Shown: in pieces, positions 24,145 through 33,308 of the stretch
Layout: each line of letters begins with the position of its first letter
Numbering within the stretch: the stretch's first letter is position 1
Assembly (NCBI RefSeq): GCF_002159175.1
Contig: NZ_NFGZ01000006.1
Span: 89,856 to 153,855, forward strand
Length of the DNA: 64,000 bases
From: Flavonifractor sp. An92
GTDB taxonomy: Bacteria > Bacillota > Clostridia > Oscillospirales > Oscillospiraceae
Direction of reading: 5' to 3'
Position numbers and translations under genes: made by a program
The notes under the pieces: model-generated
The model's database searches: none
The model's input: only the letters and a program-made list of their open reading frames with translations
Told to the model about the DNA's origin: nothing

Positions 24145-25491
24145 ATGAAACTATCCTTTTATGGCGGTGTGCATCCGGACGAGCGGAAGGATGCGACCTG
24201 CGGGAAGGCGGTGGAGCCTCTGCGCAAAGCCCCGGCCCAGGTCGTCATGTCCATGTCCATGCACCTGGGCGCGCCCTGCGCGCCCGTGGTCCAGGTGGGC
24301 GATACGGTGACCGTCGGTCAGAAGATCGCCGCCCCCACCGGACTGGGCGCCCCCATCCACGCCAGTGTCTCCGGCAAGGTGGTGGCCATCGAGCCCCGGC
24401 CCTACTGCGGCGGCGGCATGATGAACTCGGTGGTCATCGAGAATGACTTCCAGAACACCTTCGGCTCCGAGCTGACCCCCCACCCCGACTATGAGAAGCT
24501 CACCCCCGACCAGATCGTGGAGATCGTCCGGGAGGGCGGCCTCACCGGTATGGGCGGCGCCGGCTTCCCCACCCATGTGAAGATCAGCTCCGGCCTCGGC
24601 AAGGTGGACACGGTGATCGTCAACGCCGCCGAGTGTGAGCCCTACATCACCGCCGACCACCGGCTCATGCTGGAGCAGGGCGAGCGGATCATCGAGGGCC
24701 TGAAAATCCTCATGCACACCTTTGGCCTCCAGAAGGGCTACATCGCCATCGAGGACAACAAGCCCGACGCCATTGAGCACATGAAGGGCCTGGCCAAGGA
24801 CGGCATCGAGGTCGTGGCCTGCCGCACCCGGTACCCCCAGGGCGCTGAGAAGCAGCTCATCCAGCGCATCACCGGCCGCGAGGTGCCCCCCGGCGGTCTG
24901 CCCGCCCACGTGGGCTGCGCCGTCTTCAACGCTGGCACCACCGCTGCGGTGTATGACGCCGTGGTGAAGGGCATCCCCCTCACCCAGCGCATCGTCACCC
25001 TCACCGGCGGCGCGCTGAAGGAGCCCCGCAACGTGCTGGTGCCCTTCGGCACCCCCATGTCCCACCTGGTGGAAGAGGCCGGTGGCTTCAAAGAGGAGCC
25101 CGACCGCATCCTGGTGGGCGGCCCCATGATGGGCATTGCCCTCTACGACCTGAACGCCTGCACCATCAAGGGCAACAACGCCCTGCTGTGCATGACCAAG
25201 GGCGAGGCCGCCGAGCATGTGGAGACCCCCACCTGCATCCGCTGCGGCAAGTGCGTCAACGTCTGCCCCATGCACCTGACTCCCGTGTACATGCACCTGT
25301 ACGCCGAGAAGCGCATGTGGGACGAGGCGGAGGCCATGCATGTGGGCGACTGCATCGAGTGCGGCTCCTGCAACTACATCTGCCCCGCCCGGGTGCCCCT
25401 GGTCCAGTCCTTCCGGATGGCCAAGTTTGAGATCCGCACCCTTGCCATGAAGCGCAAGGCCGAGGCAGAGAAGGAGGCCAAAAAGGCATGA
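24145..25491 (+). CDS. rnfC: Rnf electron transport complex subunit C
   Basis: The 448-residue membrane-associated subunit carries the NADH/FMN-binding fold (GMGGAGFPTHVK, NAAECEPYITADHRLM) and two 4Fe-4S motifs near the C-terminus (CIRCGKCVNVCP and CIECGSCNYICP). It passes electrons between NAD and the ferredoxin-type subunit in ion-translocating ferredoxin:NAD+ oxidoreductase. GAGGTGG lies before the ATG. It is the first gene of rnfCDGEAB and overlaps rnfD by ATGA. Confidence 0.96.
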   Translation: MKLSFYGGVHPDERKDATCGKAVEPLRKAPAQVVMSMSMHLGAPCAPVVQVGDTVTVGQKIAAPTGLGAPIHASVSGKVVAIEPRPYCGGGMMNSVVIENDFQNTFGSELTPHPDYEKLTPDQIVEIVREGGLTGMGGAGFPTHVKISSGLGKVDTVIVNAAECEPYITADHRLMLEQGERIIEGLKILMHTFGLQKGYIAIEDNKPDAIEHMKGLAKDGIEVVACRTRYPQGAEKQLIQRITGREVPPGGLPAHVGCAVFNAGTTAAVYDAVVKGIPLTQRIVTLTGGALKEPRNVLVPFGTPMSHLVEEAGGFKEEPDRILVGGPMMGIALYDLNACTIKGNNALLCMTKGEAAEHVETPTCIRCGKCVNVCPMHLTPVYMHLYAEKRMWDEAEAMHVGDCIECGSCNYICPARVPLVQSFRMAKFEIRTLAMKRKAEAEKEAKKA

Positions 25492-26540
25492 TCGACACGA
25501 AAAATCTGAAGCTCACCGTGGCTTCCTCTCCCCACGTCTGCTCCCCCGTCAACACCCGGCGGCTGATGCTGGACGTGCTCATCTCCCTGCTGCCTGCCCT
25601 GTGCATGGCGGTGTACGTCTTTGGTCCCCGCGCCCTCACCCTCACCGCTGTGTCGGTGCTGGGCTGTGAGTTCTTCGAGTGGGGCTACCGCAAGCTCCTG
25701 AAAAAGCCCTGCTCCAACGGCGACCTGTCCGCCGCCGTCACCGGCGTGCTGCTGGCCTTTGTCTGCCCGGTGACCCTGCCCTACTGGGTCCTCCTCATCG
25801 GCGACTTCTTCGCCATCGTGGTGGTCAAGCAACTCTTCGGCGGCCTGGGTCAGAACTTCATGAACCCCGCTCTGGCTGGCCGTGCCTTCCTGATGATGTC
25901 CTACCCCGTGGCCATGACCACCTGGGTCCGCCCCGGTGTGGAAAACTGGGCGGGCGTGTTCTCCGCCGCCGACGCCACCACCGGCGCCACCCCCATGGCC
26001 TCCCTCCACGCCCATCTGGACGTGGCCTCCGGCCTGAAGGTCCACACCCTGCCGGAGGATGGCCTGGCCAACCTCTTCGTGGGCAACGTGGGCGGCTGCG
26101 TGGGCGAGGTCTCCGCGCTGCTGCTGCTCCTGGGCGGCATCTACCTCATCTGGCGGGGCGTCATCCGCTTCCGCATCCCCGTGGCCTACCTGGGCACCGT
26201 GGCGGTGCTGTGCTTCCTCTTCCCCCAGGGCGGCATCGACCGTGTGGACTGGATGCTCTACAACCTCTGCGGCGGCGGTCTGATGCTGGGTGCCTTCTTC
26301 ATGGCCACCGACTATGTGACCAGCCCCGTCACCAAGCTGGGTGAGATCTACTTCGGCATCGGCTGCGGCCTGCTGACCATCTTCATCCGCTACTTCGGCG
26401 GCTACGCCGAGGGCGTCAGCTACGCCATCCTCATCATGAACATCTGCGTGTGGCTGCTGGATAAGGCCGGCAAGCCCGCTCGCTTTGGCGTCACCAAAGA
26501 GATGAAGGCCAAGGCAAAAGCCGCGAAAAAGGAGGGTTAA
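25488..26540 (+). CDS. rnfD: Rnf electron transport complex subunit D
   Basis: This 350-residue multi-helix membrane protein carries covalently bound FMN. The flavinylation-type motif TTGATPMAS (about residue 165) matches the known SGAT-P site, where FMN is attached to the Thr. Hydrophobic segments cover most of the chain and the C-terminus is lysine-rich. It is part of the ion-conducting core together with subunits A and E. It overlaps rnfC by 4 nt and rnfG follows after 5 nt. Confidence 0.95.
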   Translation: MIDTKNLKLTVASSPHVCSPVNTRRLMLDVLISLLPALCMAVYVFGPRALTLTAVSVLGCEFFEWGYRKLLKKPCSNGDLSAAVTGVLLAFVCPVTLPYWVLLIGDFFAIVVVKQLFGGLGQNFMNPALAGRAFLMMSYPVAMTTWVRPGVENWAGVFSAADATTGATPMASLHAHLDVASGLKVHTLPEDGLANLFVGNVGGCVGEVSALLLLLGGIYLIWRGVIRFRIPVAYLGTVAVLCFLFPQGGIDRVDWMLYNLCGGGLMLGAFFMATDYVTSPVTKLGEIYFGIGCGLLTIFIRYFGGYAEGVSYAILIMNICVWLLDKAGKPARFGVTKEMKAKAKAAKKEG

Positions 26541-26545
26541 GCGCC

Positions 26546-27097
26546 ATGAATGAAACCAAGAAAAAAGGAGCCGGCATGGCGCAGCTGGTGCTGGTGCTCT
26601 TCGCCATCAGCGCCATCACCGCTCTGCTTCTGGGCCTGGTGAACAGCCTGACCGCCGACGCCATCGCCGCCAACCAGCAGGCCAAGATCGAGAAGGCCAT
26701 GAACGAGGTCCTTCCCGCCAGCGCCTATACCGATGTCACCGCGTCCTATGCCGGCGGCGACGCCACCGTGGACACCATTTATGAGGCTGAGGGTGCGGGC
26801 TATGTGGTCCAGGTCTCCCCCTCCGGCAGCTTCAGCGGCACCCTGTCCGTCATGGTGGGCGTCACCAGCGACGGCGCCTGCTCCGGCATCTCCATCGTCA
26901 AGACCAGCGAGACCTCCGGTCTGGGCGCCAACGCCAGCAAGGACTACTTCCGTGAGCAGTTCCAGGGTCTGACCGGCACCGCCTCCGTCACCAAGGACGG
27001 CGGCACCATCGAGGCCCTCACTGGCGCTACCATCACCTCCCGCGCGGTGTGCAACGCCGTCAACAGCGCTGTGGCCGCCGCGGCCAGCATGGGTTAA
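26546..27097 (+). CDS. rnfG: Rnf electron transport complex subunit G
   Basis: This 183-residue protein has a single N-terminal membrane helix (about residues 10-35) and an extracytoplasmic FMN-binding domain. The flavin attachment motif reads LTGATITSRAV near the C-terminus; FMN is known to be esterified to the Thr of this S/TGAT-T motif by ApbE. The ApbE gene is not in this window. GGAGGG lies upstream of the ATG. Confidence 0.94.
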   Translation: MNETKKKGAGMAQLVLVLFAISAITALLLGLVNSLTADAIAANQQAKIEKAMNEVLPASAYTDVTASYAGGDATVDTIYEAEGAGYVVQVSPSGSFSGTLSVMVGVTSDGACSGISIVKTSETSGLGANASKDYFREQFQGLTGTASVTKDGGTIEALTGATITSRAVCNAVNSAVAAAASMG

Positions 27098-27108
27098 GGA
27101 GGGTCATC

Positions 27109-27756
27109 ATGGATATCAAAAAGCAATTCAAAGAGGGCCTCATTACCCAGAACCCCGTTACCGTGCAGCTGCTGGGCATGTGCTCCGTCATGGCCATCAC
27201 CACCACCCTCTTCAACGGTATCGGCATGGGCCTGTCGGTTCTGGTCATCCTGACCTGCGCCAACGTGGTCATCTCCCTGCTGCGGAAGATCATCCCCAGC
27301 AAGGTGCGTATCGCCTGCTACATCGTGGTCATCGCCGGCTTCGTTACCATCGTGGATCTGCTGCTCCAGGCCTATCTCCCCGACCTGAGTGAGAGCCTGG
27401 GTCTGTTCATCCCCCTGATCGTGGTCAACTGTATCATCCTGGGCCGTGCCGAGTCCTTCGCCTCCAAGAACGGCGTGGCTGCCTCTGCTGTGGATGGCGT
27501 GTTCCAGGGCCTGGGCTACACCGTCATCCTGGTCATCATGTGCGTGGTCCGTGAGTTCCTGGGCAACGGCACCTTCGGCGGCGGCATCCTCAACGGCGGC
27601 GACGGCATCCGCATCCTCCCCGAGGGTATCCCCGCCCTGGGCATGGTGCTGCCGGTGGGCGGCTTCCTCACCCTGGCCTGCGTCATTGCCGCCATGCAGT
27701 ACTTCCTCAACAAGCCCAAGAAGAACGCTGACACGAAAGAGGAGGTGTCCAAGTAA
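27109..27756 (+). CDS. rnfE: Rnf electron transport complex subunit E
   Basis: This 215-residue integral membrane subunit, homologous to NqrD/RsxE, has about six hydrophobic helices. Family segments are NPVTVQLLGMCSVMAITT, IPLIVVNCIILGRAESFASKNG and VREFLGNGTFGGG. With subunit A it forms the pseudo-symmetric core of the complex that holds a membrane-embedded Fe-S cluster. The ATG at 27109 follows AAGGAGGGTCATC. Its stop overlaps the rnfA start (TAATG). Confidence 0.95.
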   Translation: MDIKKQFKEGLITQNPVTVQLLGMCSVMAITTTLFNGIGMGLSVLVILTCANVVISLLRKIIPSKVRIACYIVVIAGFVTIVDLLLQAYLPDLSESLGLFIPLIVVNCIILGRAESFASKNGVAASAVDGVFQGLGYTVILVIMCVVREFLGNGTFGGGILNGGDGIRILPEGIPALGMVLPVGGFLTLACVIAAMQYFLNKPKKNADTKEEVSK

Positions 27757-28340
27757 TGGATTTCGCACAACTGTTCAGCATCGCCCTGGGCGCGATCCTG
27801 GTCAATAACTTTATCTTCTCCCAGTTCCTGGGCATCTGCCCCTTCATGGGCGTCTCCAAGAAGATCGACACCGCCCTGGGCATGGGCATGGCCGTTATCT
27901 TCGTCATGGGCGTGGCCAGCGCCGTGTGCTGGCCCATCAACCAGCTGCTGCTGAGCCTGGATCTGAAGTTCATGCAGACCGTGACCTTCATCCTGGTCAT
28001 CGCCTCCCTGGTGCAGTTCGTGGAGATGTTCCTCCAGAAGGCCATGCCCTCCCTCTATCAGGCTCTGGGCGTGTACCTCCCCCTGATCACCACCAACTGC
28101 GCCGTGCTGGGCGTGGTGCTCCAGAACACCCAGAACAGCTACAACTTCATCGAGAGCGTGGTCTACGGCGTCACCGGCGGCGTGGGCTTCCTGCTGGCCA
28201 TCGTGCTCTTCGCCAGTGTGCGGGAGCGCCTGGAGTTCTCCGAGTGCCCCAAGTCCTTTGAAGGCTTCCCCATCGCGCTGGTCACCGCCGGCCTGCTGGC
28301 CCTGGCCTTCCTGGGCTTCTCCGGCCTGAGTGTCTTTTAA
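27756..28340 (+). CDS. rnfA: Rnf electron transport complex subunit A
   Basis: This 194-residue integral membrane protein (NqrE/RsxA family) has about six helices and the motifs NNFIFSQFLGICPFMGVS and LPLITTNCAVLGVVLQN. The conserved cysteines in FLGICPF and TTNCAVLG match those that coordinate the membrane 2Fe-2S cluster in Rnf/Nqr. It is translationally coupled to rnfE by a one-base overlap. Confidence 0.95.
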   Translation: MDFAQLFSIALGAILVNNFIFSQFLGICPFMGVSKKIDTALGMGMAVIFVMGVASAVCWPINQLLLSLDLKFMQTVTFILVIASLVQFVEMFLQKAMPSLYQALGVYLPLITTNCAVLGVVLQNTQNSYNFIESVVYGVTGGVGFLLAIVLFASVRERLEFSECPKSFEGFPIALVTAGLLALAFLGFSGLSVF

Positions 28341-28352
28341 GGGGGATTTTAC

Positions 28353-29222
28353 ATGGATATGACTGTGATTTATGCCCTGCTGGTGCTGGGCGTCCTGGGC
28401 GGTGTGTTCGGCCTGATCCTGGCCTTCGCCTCCAAGGCCTTCGCCGTGGAGAAGGACCCCCGGGAAGAGGCCATCGCCGAGGTGCTCCCCGGCGCCAACT
28501 GCGGCGGCTGCGGCTATCCCGGCTGTGCCGGTTATGCCGCCGCTGTGGCTGCCGGTAAGGCTGCCACCAACTGCTGCGCCGCCGGCGGCGACGCCGTGAC
28601 CGCCAAGATCTCTGAGATCATGGGCGTGAAGGCCGAGGCCGGTGTGAAGATGATCGCCCAGGTGCAGTGCACCGGCGGCTGCCGCGGCCACGAGAAGTAC
28701 GAGTACGCCGGTATCGCCGACTGCTCCGCCGCCTCCCGCCTGCCCGGCGGCGGCCCTGCCGGCTGCTCCTTCGGCTGTCTGGGCTTCGGCACCTGTGAGA
28801 AGGTGTGCCCCTTCGACGCCATCCACGTGGTGGACGGCGTGGCCAAGGTGGACGAGGACAAGTGTAAGGCCTGTAAGAAGTGCATCGACGCCTGCCCCCG
28901 CCACATCATCCTCCTGGCCCCCTACAAGACCAAGCGCCACGTGGCCATCACCTGCTCCTCCAAGGACAAGGGTGTGGTGGTGCGCCAGGTCTGCGACAAC
29001 GGCTGCATCGGCTGCTCCCTGTGCGCCAAGGCCTGCCCCAAGGAGGCCATCACGGTGGAGAAGAACCTGGCCGTCATCGACTACGACAAGTGCGTGGGCT
29101 GCGGCATCTGTGCCCAGAAGTGCCCCCGCAAGCTCATCACGGTGGACGGCAAGGTCCCCGAGGTGAAGCCCGCCGCCCCCAAGGCCGCTCCCGCCGCTGC
29201 GGGCGCTGCCAAGGCGGAGTAA
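28353..29222 (+). CDS. rnfB: Rnf electron transport complex subunit B (ferredoxin-type)
   Basis: This 289-residue subunit takes electrons from reduced ferredoxin. An N-terminal membrane helix (about 5-28) is followed by the CGGCGYPGC Fe-S motif and then ferredoxin-type clusters: CEKVCPF, CKACKKCIDACP, CIGCSLCAKACP and CVGCGICAQKCP. An Ala/Pro/Lys-rich tail ends the protein. As last gene of the operon it matches the clostridial order CDGEAB. The complex couples ferredoxin oxidation to sodium or proton export and NADH formation. Confidence 0.95.
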   Translation: MDMTVIYALLVLGVLGGVFGLILAFASKAFAVEKDPREEAIAEVLPGANCGGCGYPGCAGYAAAVAAGKAATNCCAAGGDAVTAKISEIMGVKAEAGVKMIAQVQCTGGCRGHEKYEYAGIADCSAASRLPGGGPAGCSFGCLGFGTCEKVCPFDAIHVVDGVAKVDEDKCKACKKCIDACPRHIILLAPYKTKRHVAITCSSKDKGVVVRQVCDNGCIGCSLCAKACPKEAITVEKNLAVIDYDKCVGCGICAQKCPRKLITVDGKVPEVKPAAPKAAPAAAGAAKAE

Positions 29223-29231
29223 TTCTGCAAA

Positions 29232-29275
29232 AAACCGGTATGCCTGGGAAGTCCTCCGGGCATACCGGTTTTTCT
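29232..29275 (+). terminator. Terminator of the rnf operon
   Basis: CCGGTATGCC pairs with GGCATACCGG around a 15-20-nt loop region (29234-29269), followed by TTTTTCT. Confidence 0.9.
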
Positions 29276-29324
29276 CCTGCCGAAAAAAAATACGCGGGGG
29301 CTTTTCCCGCCCCCACAAATCCGG

Positions 29325-29330
29325 TATACT
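29325..29330 (+). promoter_or_regulatory. -10 element upstream of the malic enzyme gene
   Basis: TATACT lies about 70 nt before the ATG. The matching -35 is poor (TTTTCC at 17 nt), so this is a weak call. Confidence 0.35.
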
Positions 29331-29398
29331 GAATACTGAGCTACCAAGCATGCGGGAGCGGTGAGCCGCCCCGCCGGACGATCAAAGGAGGAATCCCC

Positions 29399-30571
29399 AT
29401 GGATTACGCAGTGGAATCTCTGAAGAAGCACTATGAGTGGAAGGGCAAGCTGGAAGTGACCCCCCGGGCCGCCGTGGACAGCAAGGAGGCCCTCTCCCTG
29501 GCCTATACCCCTGGCGTGGCCCAGCCCTGCCTGGAGATCCAGAAGGACGTCAACAAGAGCTACGACCTCACCCGCCGCTGGAACACCGTGGCGGTGGTCA
29601 CCGACGGTACCGCCGTGCTGGGCCTGGGCGACATCGGCCCCGAGGCCGGAATGCCCGTCATGGAGGGCAAGTGCGTCCTCTTCAAGGCCTTCGGCGATGT
29701 GGACGCCATCCCCCTGTGCGTCCGCTCCAAGGACGTGGACGAGATCGTCCACACCGTGGCCCTGCTGGCCGGCTCCTTCGGCGGCGTGAACCTGGAGGAC
29801 ATCTCCGCTCCCCGCTGCTTTGAGATCGAGAAGAAGCTGAAAGAGCAGTGCGACATCCCCATCTTCCACGATGACCAGCACGGTACCGCCGTCATCACCC
29901 TGGCGGGCCTCCTCAACGCCCTGAAGGTGGTGGGCAAGAAGATCGAGGACGTGAAGATCGTCACCTCCGGCGCGGGCGCTGCCGGCATCGCCATCATCAA
30001 GCTCCTGATGAGCATGGGCCTGAAGAACGTCATCATGACCGACCGCACCGGCGCTATCTACGAGGGCCGTGAGGGCCTGAACCCCGTGAAGGAGGAAATG
30101 GCCAAGATCACCAACTTCAACCACGAGAAGGGCACCCTTGCCGAGGTCATCCAGGGCGCCGACGTGTTCATCGGCGTGTCCGCCCCCGGCACCCTCACCA
30201 AGGAGATGGTCTCCACCATGGCCAAGGACGCCATCATCTTCGCCTGTGCCAACCCCGTGCCTGAGATCTTCCCCGACGAGGCCAAGGCCGGCGGCGCCGC
30301 TGTGGTCTCCACCGGCCGCAGCGACTTCCCCAACCAGGTCAACAACGTTCTGGCCTTCCCCGGCATCTTCCGCGGCGCCCTGGATGTGCGTGCTTCCGAC
30401 ATCAACGACGCCATGAAGGTGGCCGCCGCCCGGGCCATCGCCGGGCTGGTGAGCGACGAGGAGCTGAACGCCGACTACATCCTCCCCGCCGCCTTCGACC
30501 CCCGCGTCAAGGACGCCGTGGCCCAGGCCGTGGCTCAGGCCGCCCGGGACTCCGGTGTGGCCCGCATCTAA
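29399..30571 (+). CDS. Malic enzyme (oxaloacetate-decarboxylating malate dehydrogenase)
   Basis: The 390-residue enzyme converts malate to pyruvate and CO2 with NAD(P)+. The family motifs YTPGVAQPCLEI, GLGDIGPEAGMPVMEGKCVLFKAF and IFHDDQHGTAVITLAGLLNAL (metal-binding Asp pair) are present, with the nucleotide-binding SGAGAAGIAIIKLL. It is the short bacterial form without a phosphotransacetylase domain. The cofactor is not decidable by eye. GGAGG lies before the ATG. It stands alone between two terminators. Confidence 0.93.
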   Translation: MDYAVESLKKHYEWKGKLEVTPRAAVDSKEALSLAYTPGVAQPCLEIQKDVNKSYDLTRRWNTVAVVTDGTAVLGLGDIGPEAGMPVMEGKCVLFKAFGDVDAIPLCVRSKDVDEIVHTVALLAGSFGGVNLEDISAPRCFEIEKKLKEQCDIPIFHDDQHGTAVITLAGLLNALKVVGKKIEDVKIVTSGAGAAGIAIIKLLMSMGLKNVIMTDRTGAIYEGREGLNPVKEEMAKITNFNHEKGTLAEVIQGADVFIGVSAPGTLTKEMVSTMAKDAIIFACANPVPEIFPDEAKAGGAAVVSTGRSDFPNQVNNVLAFPGIFRGALDVRASDINDAMKVAAARAIAGLVSDEELNADYILPAAFDPRVKDAVAQAVAQAARDSGVARI

Positions 30572-30583
30572 ATCCAAGTTCCC

Positions 30584-30615
30584 GCGGCGGAGCCTCTCTG
30601 GCTCCGCCGCTTTTT
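30584..30615 (+). terminator. Terminator of the malic enzyme gene
   Basis: An 11-bp stem (GCGGCGGAGCC/GGCTCCGCCGC) is followed by TTTTT. Confidence 0.92.
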
Positions 30616-30645
30616 CGTTCCTGAAAAATTTTTATCATTCCCCCC

Positions 30646-30674
30646 TTCACAAAAAGACTTTATTGTGTTAATAT
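30646..30674 (+). promoter_or_regulatory. Promoter of the amino acid ABC transporter operon
   Basis: TTCACA (30646-30651) and TAATAT (30669-30674) are 17 nt apart in an AT-rich island before the substrate-binding protein gene. Confidence 0.55.
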
Positions 30675-30730
30675 ACTAAAGCAACAGTGCAGCACTGTAT
30701 CGCTGCCAGAACGGATGGAGGAAGAATGAT

Positions 30731-31600
30731 ATGAACAAGAAGCTGCTCTCTCTGGCCCTGGCCGGCGCGCTGGGCCTCTCTCTCACCGCCTGCGGCGGCG
30801 GTACCACCTCCCAGCCCAGCACCAACCCCAGCACTCAGCCCTCCGATGCGCAGGAGAGCGCCGCGCAGACTGAGAGCGATCTGCAGTATGTCAAGGACAA
30901 GGGCACCCTGGTGGTGGGCATCACCTACTTCGAGCCCATGGACTACAAGGCCGAAGGCAGCGACGAGTGGATCGGATTCGATGCCGACATGGCCAAGGAA
31001 TTCGCCGAGAGCCTGGGCGTCTCCGTGGAGTTCCAGGAGATCACCTGGGACTACAAGGTGGAGGAGCTCAACTCCAAGGCCATCGACTGTGTCTGGAACG
31101 GCATGACCCTCACCGACGAGGTCCTGTCGGCCATGGGCACCTCGAACCCCTACTGCACCAACTATCAGGTCCTGGTCTATAGTAGCGATAAGGCCGCTGA
31201 TTTTGAGGGCCTGACCTCTCTGGAGGGCCTGAATGTGGCCGTGGAATCCGGCTCCGCCGGTGAAGATGCCGCCGTGGCCCTGGGCGCCACCACCGTGCCG
31301 GTGCAGTCCCAGGCCAACACCCTGATGGAAGTGGCCGCCGGAACTTCCGACGCCGCCGTCATTGACGTGCTCATGGCCGCCGCCATGACCGGCGAGGGCA
31401 CCAGCTATGCCGACCTCTCTTACAGCCTGAACCTCAACGACGCTCAGGGTCTGGAGTCTGAGGAGTACGGCGTGGGCTTCCGTCAGGGCTCCGATCTGGT
31501 GGATGCCTTCAACAGCTTCTGGGCCGATGAGGTCGCCAGCGGCAGCGCCCTGGAAATCGCCACCACCTACGGCCTTCAGGATGCCGTGATCCTGGAGTAA
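30731..31600 (+). CDS. Amino acid ABC transporter substrate-binding lipoprotein
   Basis: This 289-residue type 2 periplasmic-binding-type protein is secreted as a lipoprotein. The signal peptide ends in a lipobox, LSLTAC, with lipidated Cys21, followed by a Ser/Thr/Pro-rich tether. The core (KDKGTLVVGITYFEPMDYK...WIGFDADMAKEFAESLGVSVEF) is typical of polar amino acid binding proteins. The exact ligand is unknown. It is followed by permease and ATPase genes, separated from them by a hairpin that may lower their expression. Confidence 0.92.
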   Translation: MNKKLLSLALAGALGLSLTACGGGTTSQPSTNPSTQPSDAQESAAQTESDLQYVKDKGTLVVGITYFEPMDYKAEGSDEWIGFDADMAKEFAESLGVSVEFQEITWDYKVEELNSKAIDCVWNGMTLTDEVLSAMGTSNPYCTNYQVLVYSSDKAADFEGLTSLEGLNVAVESGSAGEDAAVALGATTVPVQSQANTLMEVAAGTSDAAVIDVLMAAAMTGEGTSYADLSYSLNLNDAQGLESEEYGVGFRQGSDLVDAFNSFWADEVASGSALEIATTYGLQDAVILE

Positions 31601-31616
31601 GGCCTGTTCTATCCCC

Positions 31617-31652
31617 AAGGCAGAGCGCGCCGTGAGCGCGCTCTGCCTTTCC
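31617..31652 (+). terminator. Attenuating hairpin after the substrate-binding protein gene
   Basis: A 14-bp stem (AAGGCAGAGCGCGC with its complement, 31617-31649) has only a short T-run. It probably reduces read-through into the permease and ATPase genes, as is common where binding protein is needed in excess. Confidence 0.65.
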
Positions 31653-31692
31653 ACGGTTTTCTTCCACCATACCACCTCGAGAGGACGATACC

Positions 31693-32382
31693 ATGATCGA
31701 ATTTTTCACATCCGATACCTTCCAGACCGTCCTGGCCGCCCTGAACAGCGGCTTTCTGAAAACCCTCCAGATCTTCTTCTTCACCCTGGTGGGAGCGCTG
31801 CCCCTGGGTCTGGTGATCTCCTTCGGCTCCATGAGCCGCTTCACCCCCCTGCGCTGGGTCACCCGCACGGTGGTGTGGGCCATCCGGGGCACCCCTCTGG
31901 TGCTCCAGATCATCGCCCTCTTCTATGTGCCCGGGATTCAGAAGTGGTTCACCTGGCCCAGCGGTGAGAGCGGCCGAATGACGGCGGTATGTGTGGCCTT
32001 CATCATCAACTACGCCTGCTATTTCTCGGAAATCTACCGCGGCGGCATCCAGGGCGTGCCCAAGGGGCAGCAGGAGGCCGGTCAGGTGCTGGGCATGACC
32101 AAGTCCCAGATCTTCTTCCACATCACCCTGCTCCAGATGATCAAGCGCATCGTCCCCCCCATGTCCAACGAGATCATCACCCTGGTCAAGGACACCTCGC
32201 TGGCCCGGGTCATTGCGCTGCAGGAGGTCATCTGGATGGGCGAGTCCTTCATGAAGGGCAACTCCGGCATCTCTGGCCTCGTGTGGCCCCTCTTCTTCAC
32301 GGCGGTGTACTATCTGGTGTTCAGCGGCATCGTCACCATGCTCTTGGGCAAGCTGGAGCGCAAACTGGCCTTCTTTCAGTAA
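31693..32382 (+). CDS. Amino acid ABC transporter permease (HisMQ/GlnP family)
   Basis: This 229-residue membrane protein has the signature VVWAIRGTPLVLQIIALFY of polar amino acid permeases. The EAA loop EIYRGGIQGVPKGQQEAGQVLGMTKSQIFFHITL contacts the ATPase. About five hydrophobic segments are visible. It probably works as a homodimer with the ATPase encoded 15 nt downstream. Confidence 0.93.
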   Translation: MIEFFTSDTFQTVLAALNSGFLKTLQIFFFTLVGALPLGLVISFGSMSRFTPLRWVTRTVVWAIRGTPLVLQIIALFYVPGIQKWFTWPSGESGRMTAVCVAFIINYACYFSEIYRGGIQGVPKGQQEAGQVLGMTKSQIFFHITLLQMIKRIVPPMSNEIITLVKDTSLARVIALQEVIWMGESFMKGNSGISGLVWPLFFTAVYYLVFSGIVTMLLGKLERKLAFFQ

Positions 32383-32397
32383 CTAGGAGGAGCAAAC

Positions 32398-33186
32398 ATG
32401 GCAATTTTGGACGTACATAACATCGAAAAGCACTTCGGCTCCACCCGGGTGCTGGAGGACATCAGCTTCTCCCTGGAAAAGGGCCAGTCCCTGGCCATCA
32501 TCGGCTCCTCCGGCAGCGGCAAGACCACGCTGCTGCGCTGCCTGAACTTTCTGGAAAAGCCCGACCAGGGCTCCATCGCGGTAAACGGCAATGTGATCTT
32601 CGACGCCTCCGACCCCGCCACCCAGCGGGAGAGCGAGGTGCGGAAAAAGCGCCTCCACTTCGGCATGGTGTTCCAGTCCTTCAACCTCTTCCCCCAGTAT
32701 ACGGCCCTGAAAAACGTCACCCTGGCCAAGGAGCTGCTCAGCCAGGAGCGCCCCGACTTCAAGCAGAACAAGAAGGCCATTCTGGACGAGATCCAGGCCG
32801 AGGGCGAGGCCCTGCTGGCCAAGATGGGTCTGGCCGAGCGATGCAACCACTACCCCAGCCAGCTCTCCGGCGGCCAGCAGCAGCGGGTGGCCATCGCCCG
32901 GGCTCTGGCCCTCCACCCCGACATTCTCTGCTTTGACGAGCCCACCTCCGCCCTGGACCCCGAGCTCACCGGCGAGGTGCTGAAGGTCATCCGGAGTCTG
33001 GCCGAGCAAAAGACCACCATGATCATCGTCACCCACGAGATGGCCTTCGCCCGGGATGTGGCCGACGAGGTCATCTTCATGGACGGCGGCGTTATTGTGG
33101 AGAAGGGACCCGCCCGGGAGGTCATCGAGCACCCCCGGGAGGAGCGCACCCGTCAGTTCCTCTCCCGCTACGCCGACGCCAACTGA
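32398..33186 (+). CDS. Amino acid ABC transporter ATP-binding protein
   Basis: The 262-residue ATPase has Walker A GSSGSGKTT, the Q-loop in GMVFQSFNLFPQYT, the signature LSGGQQQRVAIARAL, Walker B ILCFDEPTSALDPE and the H-loop VTHEM. The MVFQSFNLFP and PTSALDPEL sequences are typical of the GlnQ/HisP polar amino acid group. AGGAGGAGCAAAC precedes the ATG. It is the last gene of the operon and ends at a strong terminator. Confidence 0.94.
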   Translation: MAILDVHNIEKHFGSTRVLEDISFSLEKGQSLAIIGSSGSGKTTLLRCLNFLEKPDQGSIAVNGNVIFDASDPATQRESEVRKKRLHFGMVFQSFNLFPQYTALKNVTLAKELLSQERPDFKQNKKAILDEIQAEGEALLAKMGLAERCNHYPSQLSGGQQQRVAIARALALHPDILCFDEPTSALDPELTGEVLKVIRSLAEQKTTMIIVTHEMAFARDVADEVIFMDGGVIVEKGPAREVIEHPREERTRQFLSRYADAN

Positions 33187-33193
33187 ATCCCAC

Positions 33194-33230
33194 GAGTCCC
33201 CGCCCTTTTTTCCGGGCGGGGGCTCTTTTT
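33194..33230 (+). terminator. Terminator of the amino acid ABC operon
   Basis: GAGTCCCCGCCC pairs with GGGCGGGGGCTC, followed by TTTTT. Confidence 0.9.
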
Positions 33231-33254
33231 CCGCTGTTCCTCCCGCCGGTTCTG

Positions 33255-33263
33255 TGATATAAT
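33255..33263 (+). promoter_or_regulatory. Extended -10 promoter of the hypothetical gene and murC
   Basis: TGATATAAT is a perfect extended -10 element without a clear -35. The same TGTGATATAAT sequence lies before the MBOAT gene (35144-35154). Confidence 0.6.
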
Positions 33264-33308
33264 GGAACGAACTCAGGGCGGATCACCGCCCTCAGGAAGG
33301 AGACCCCC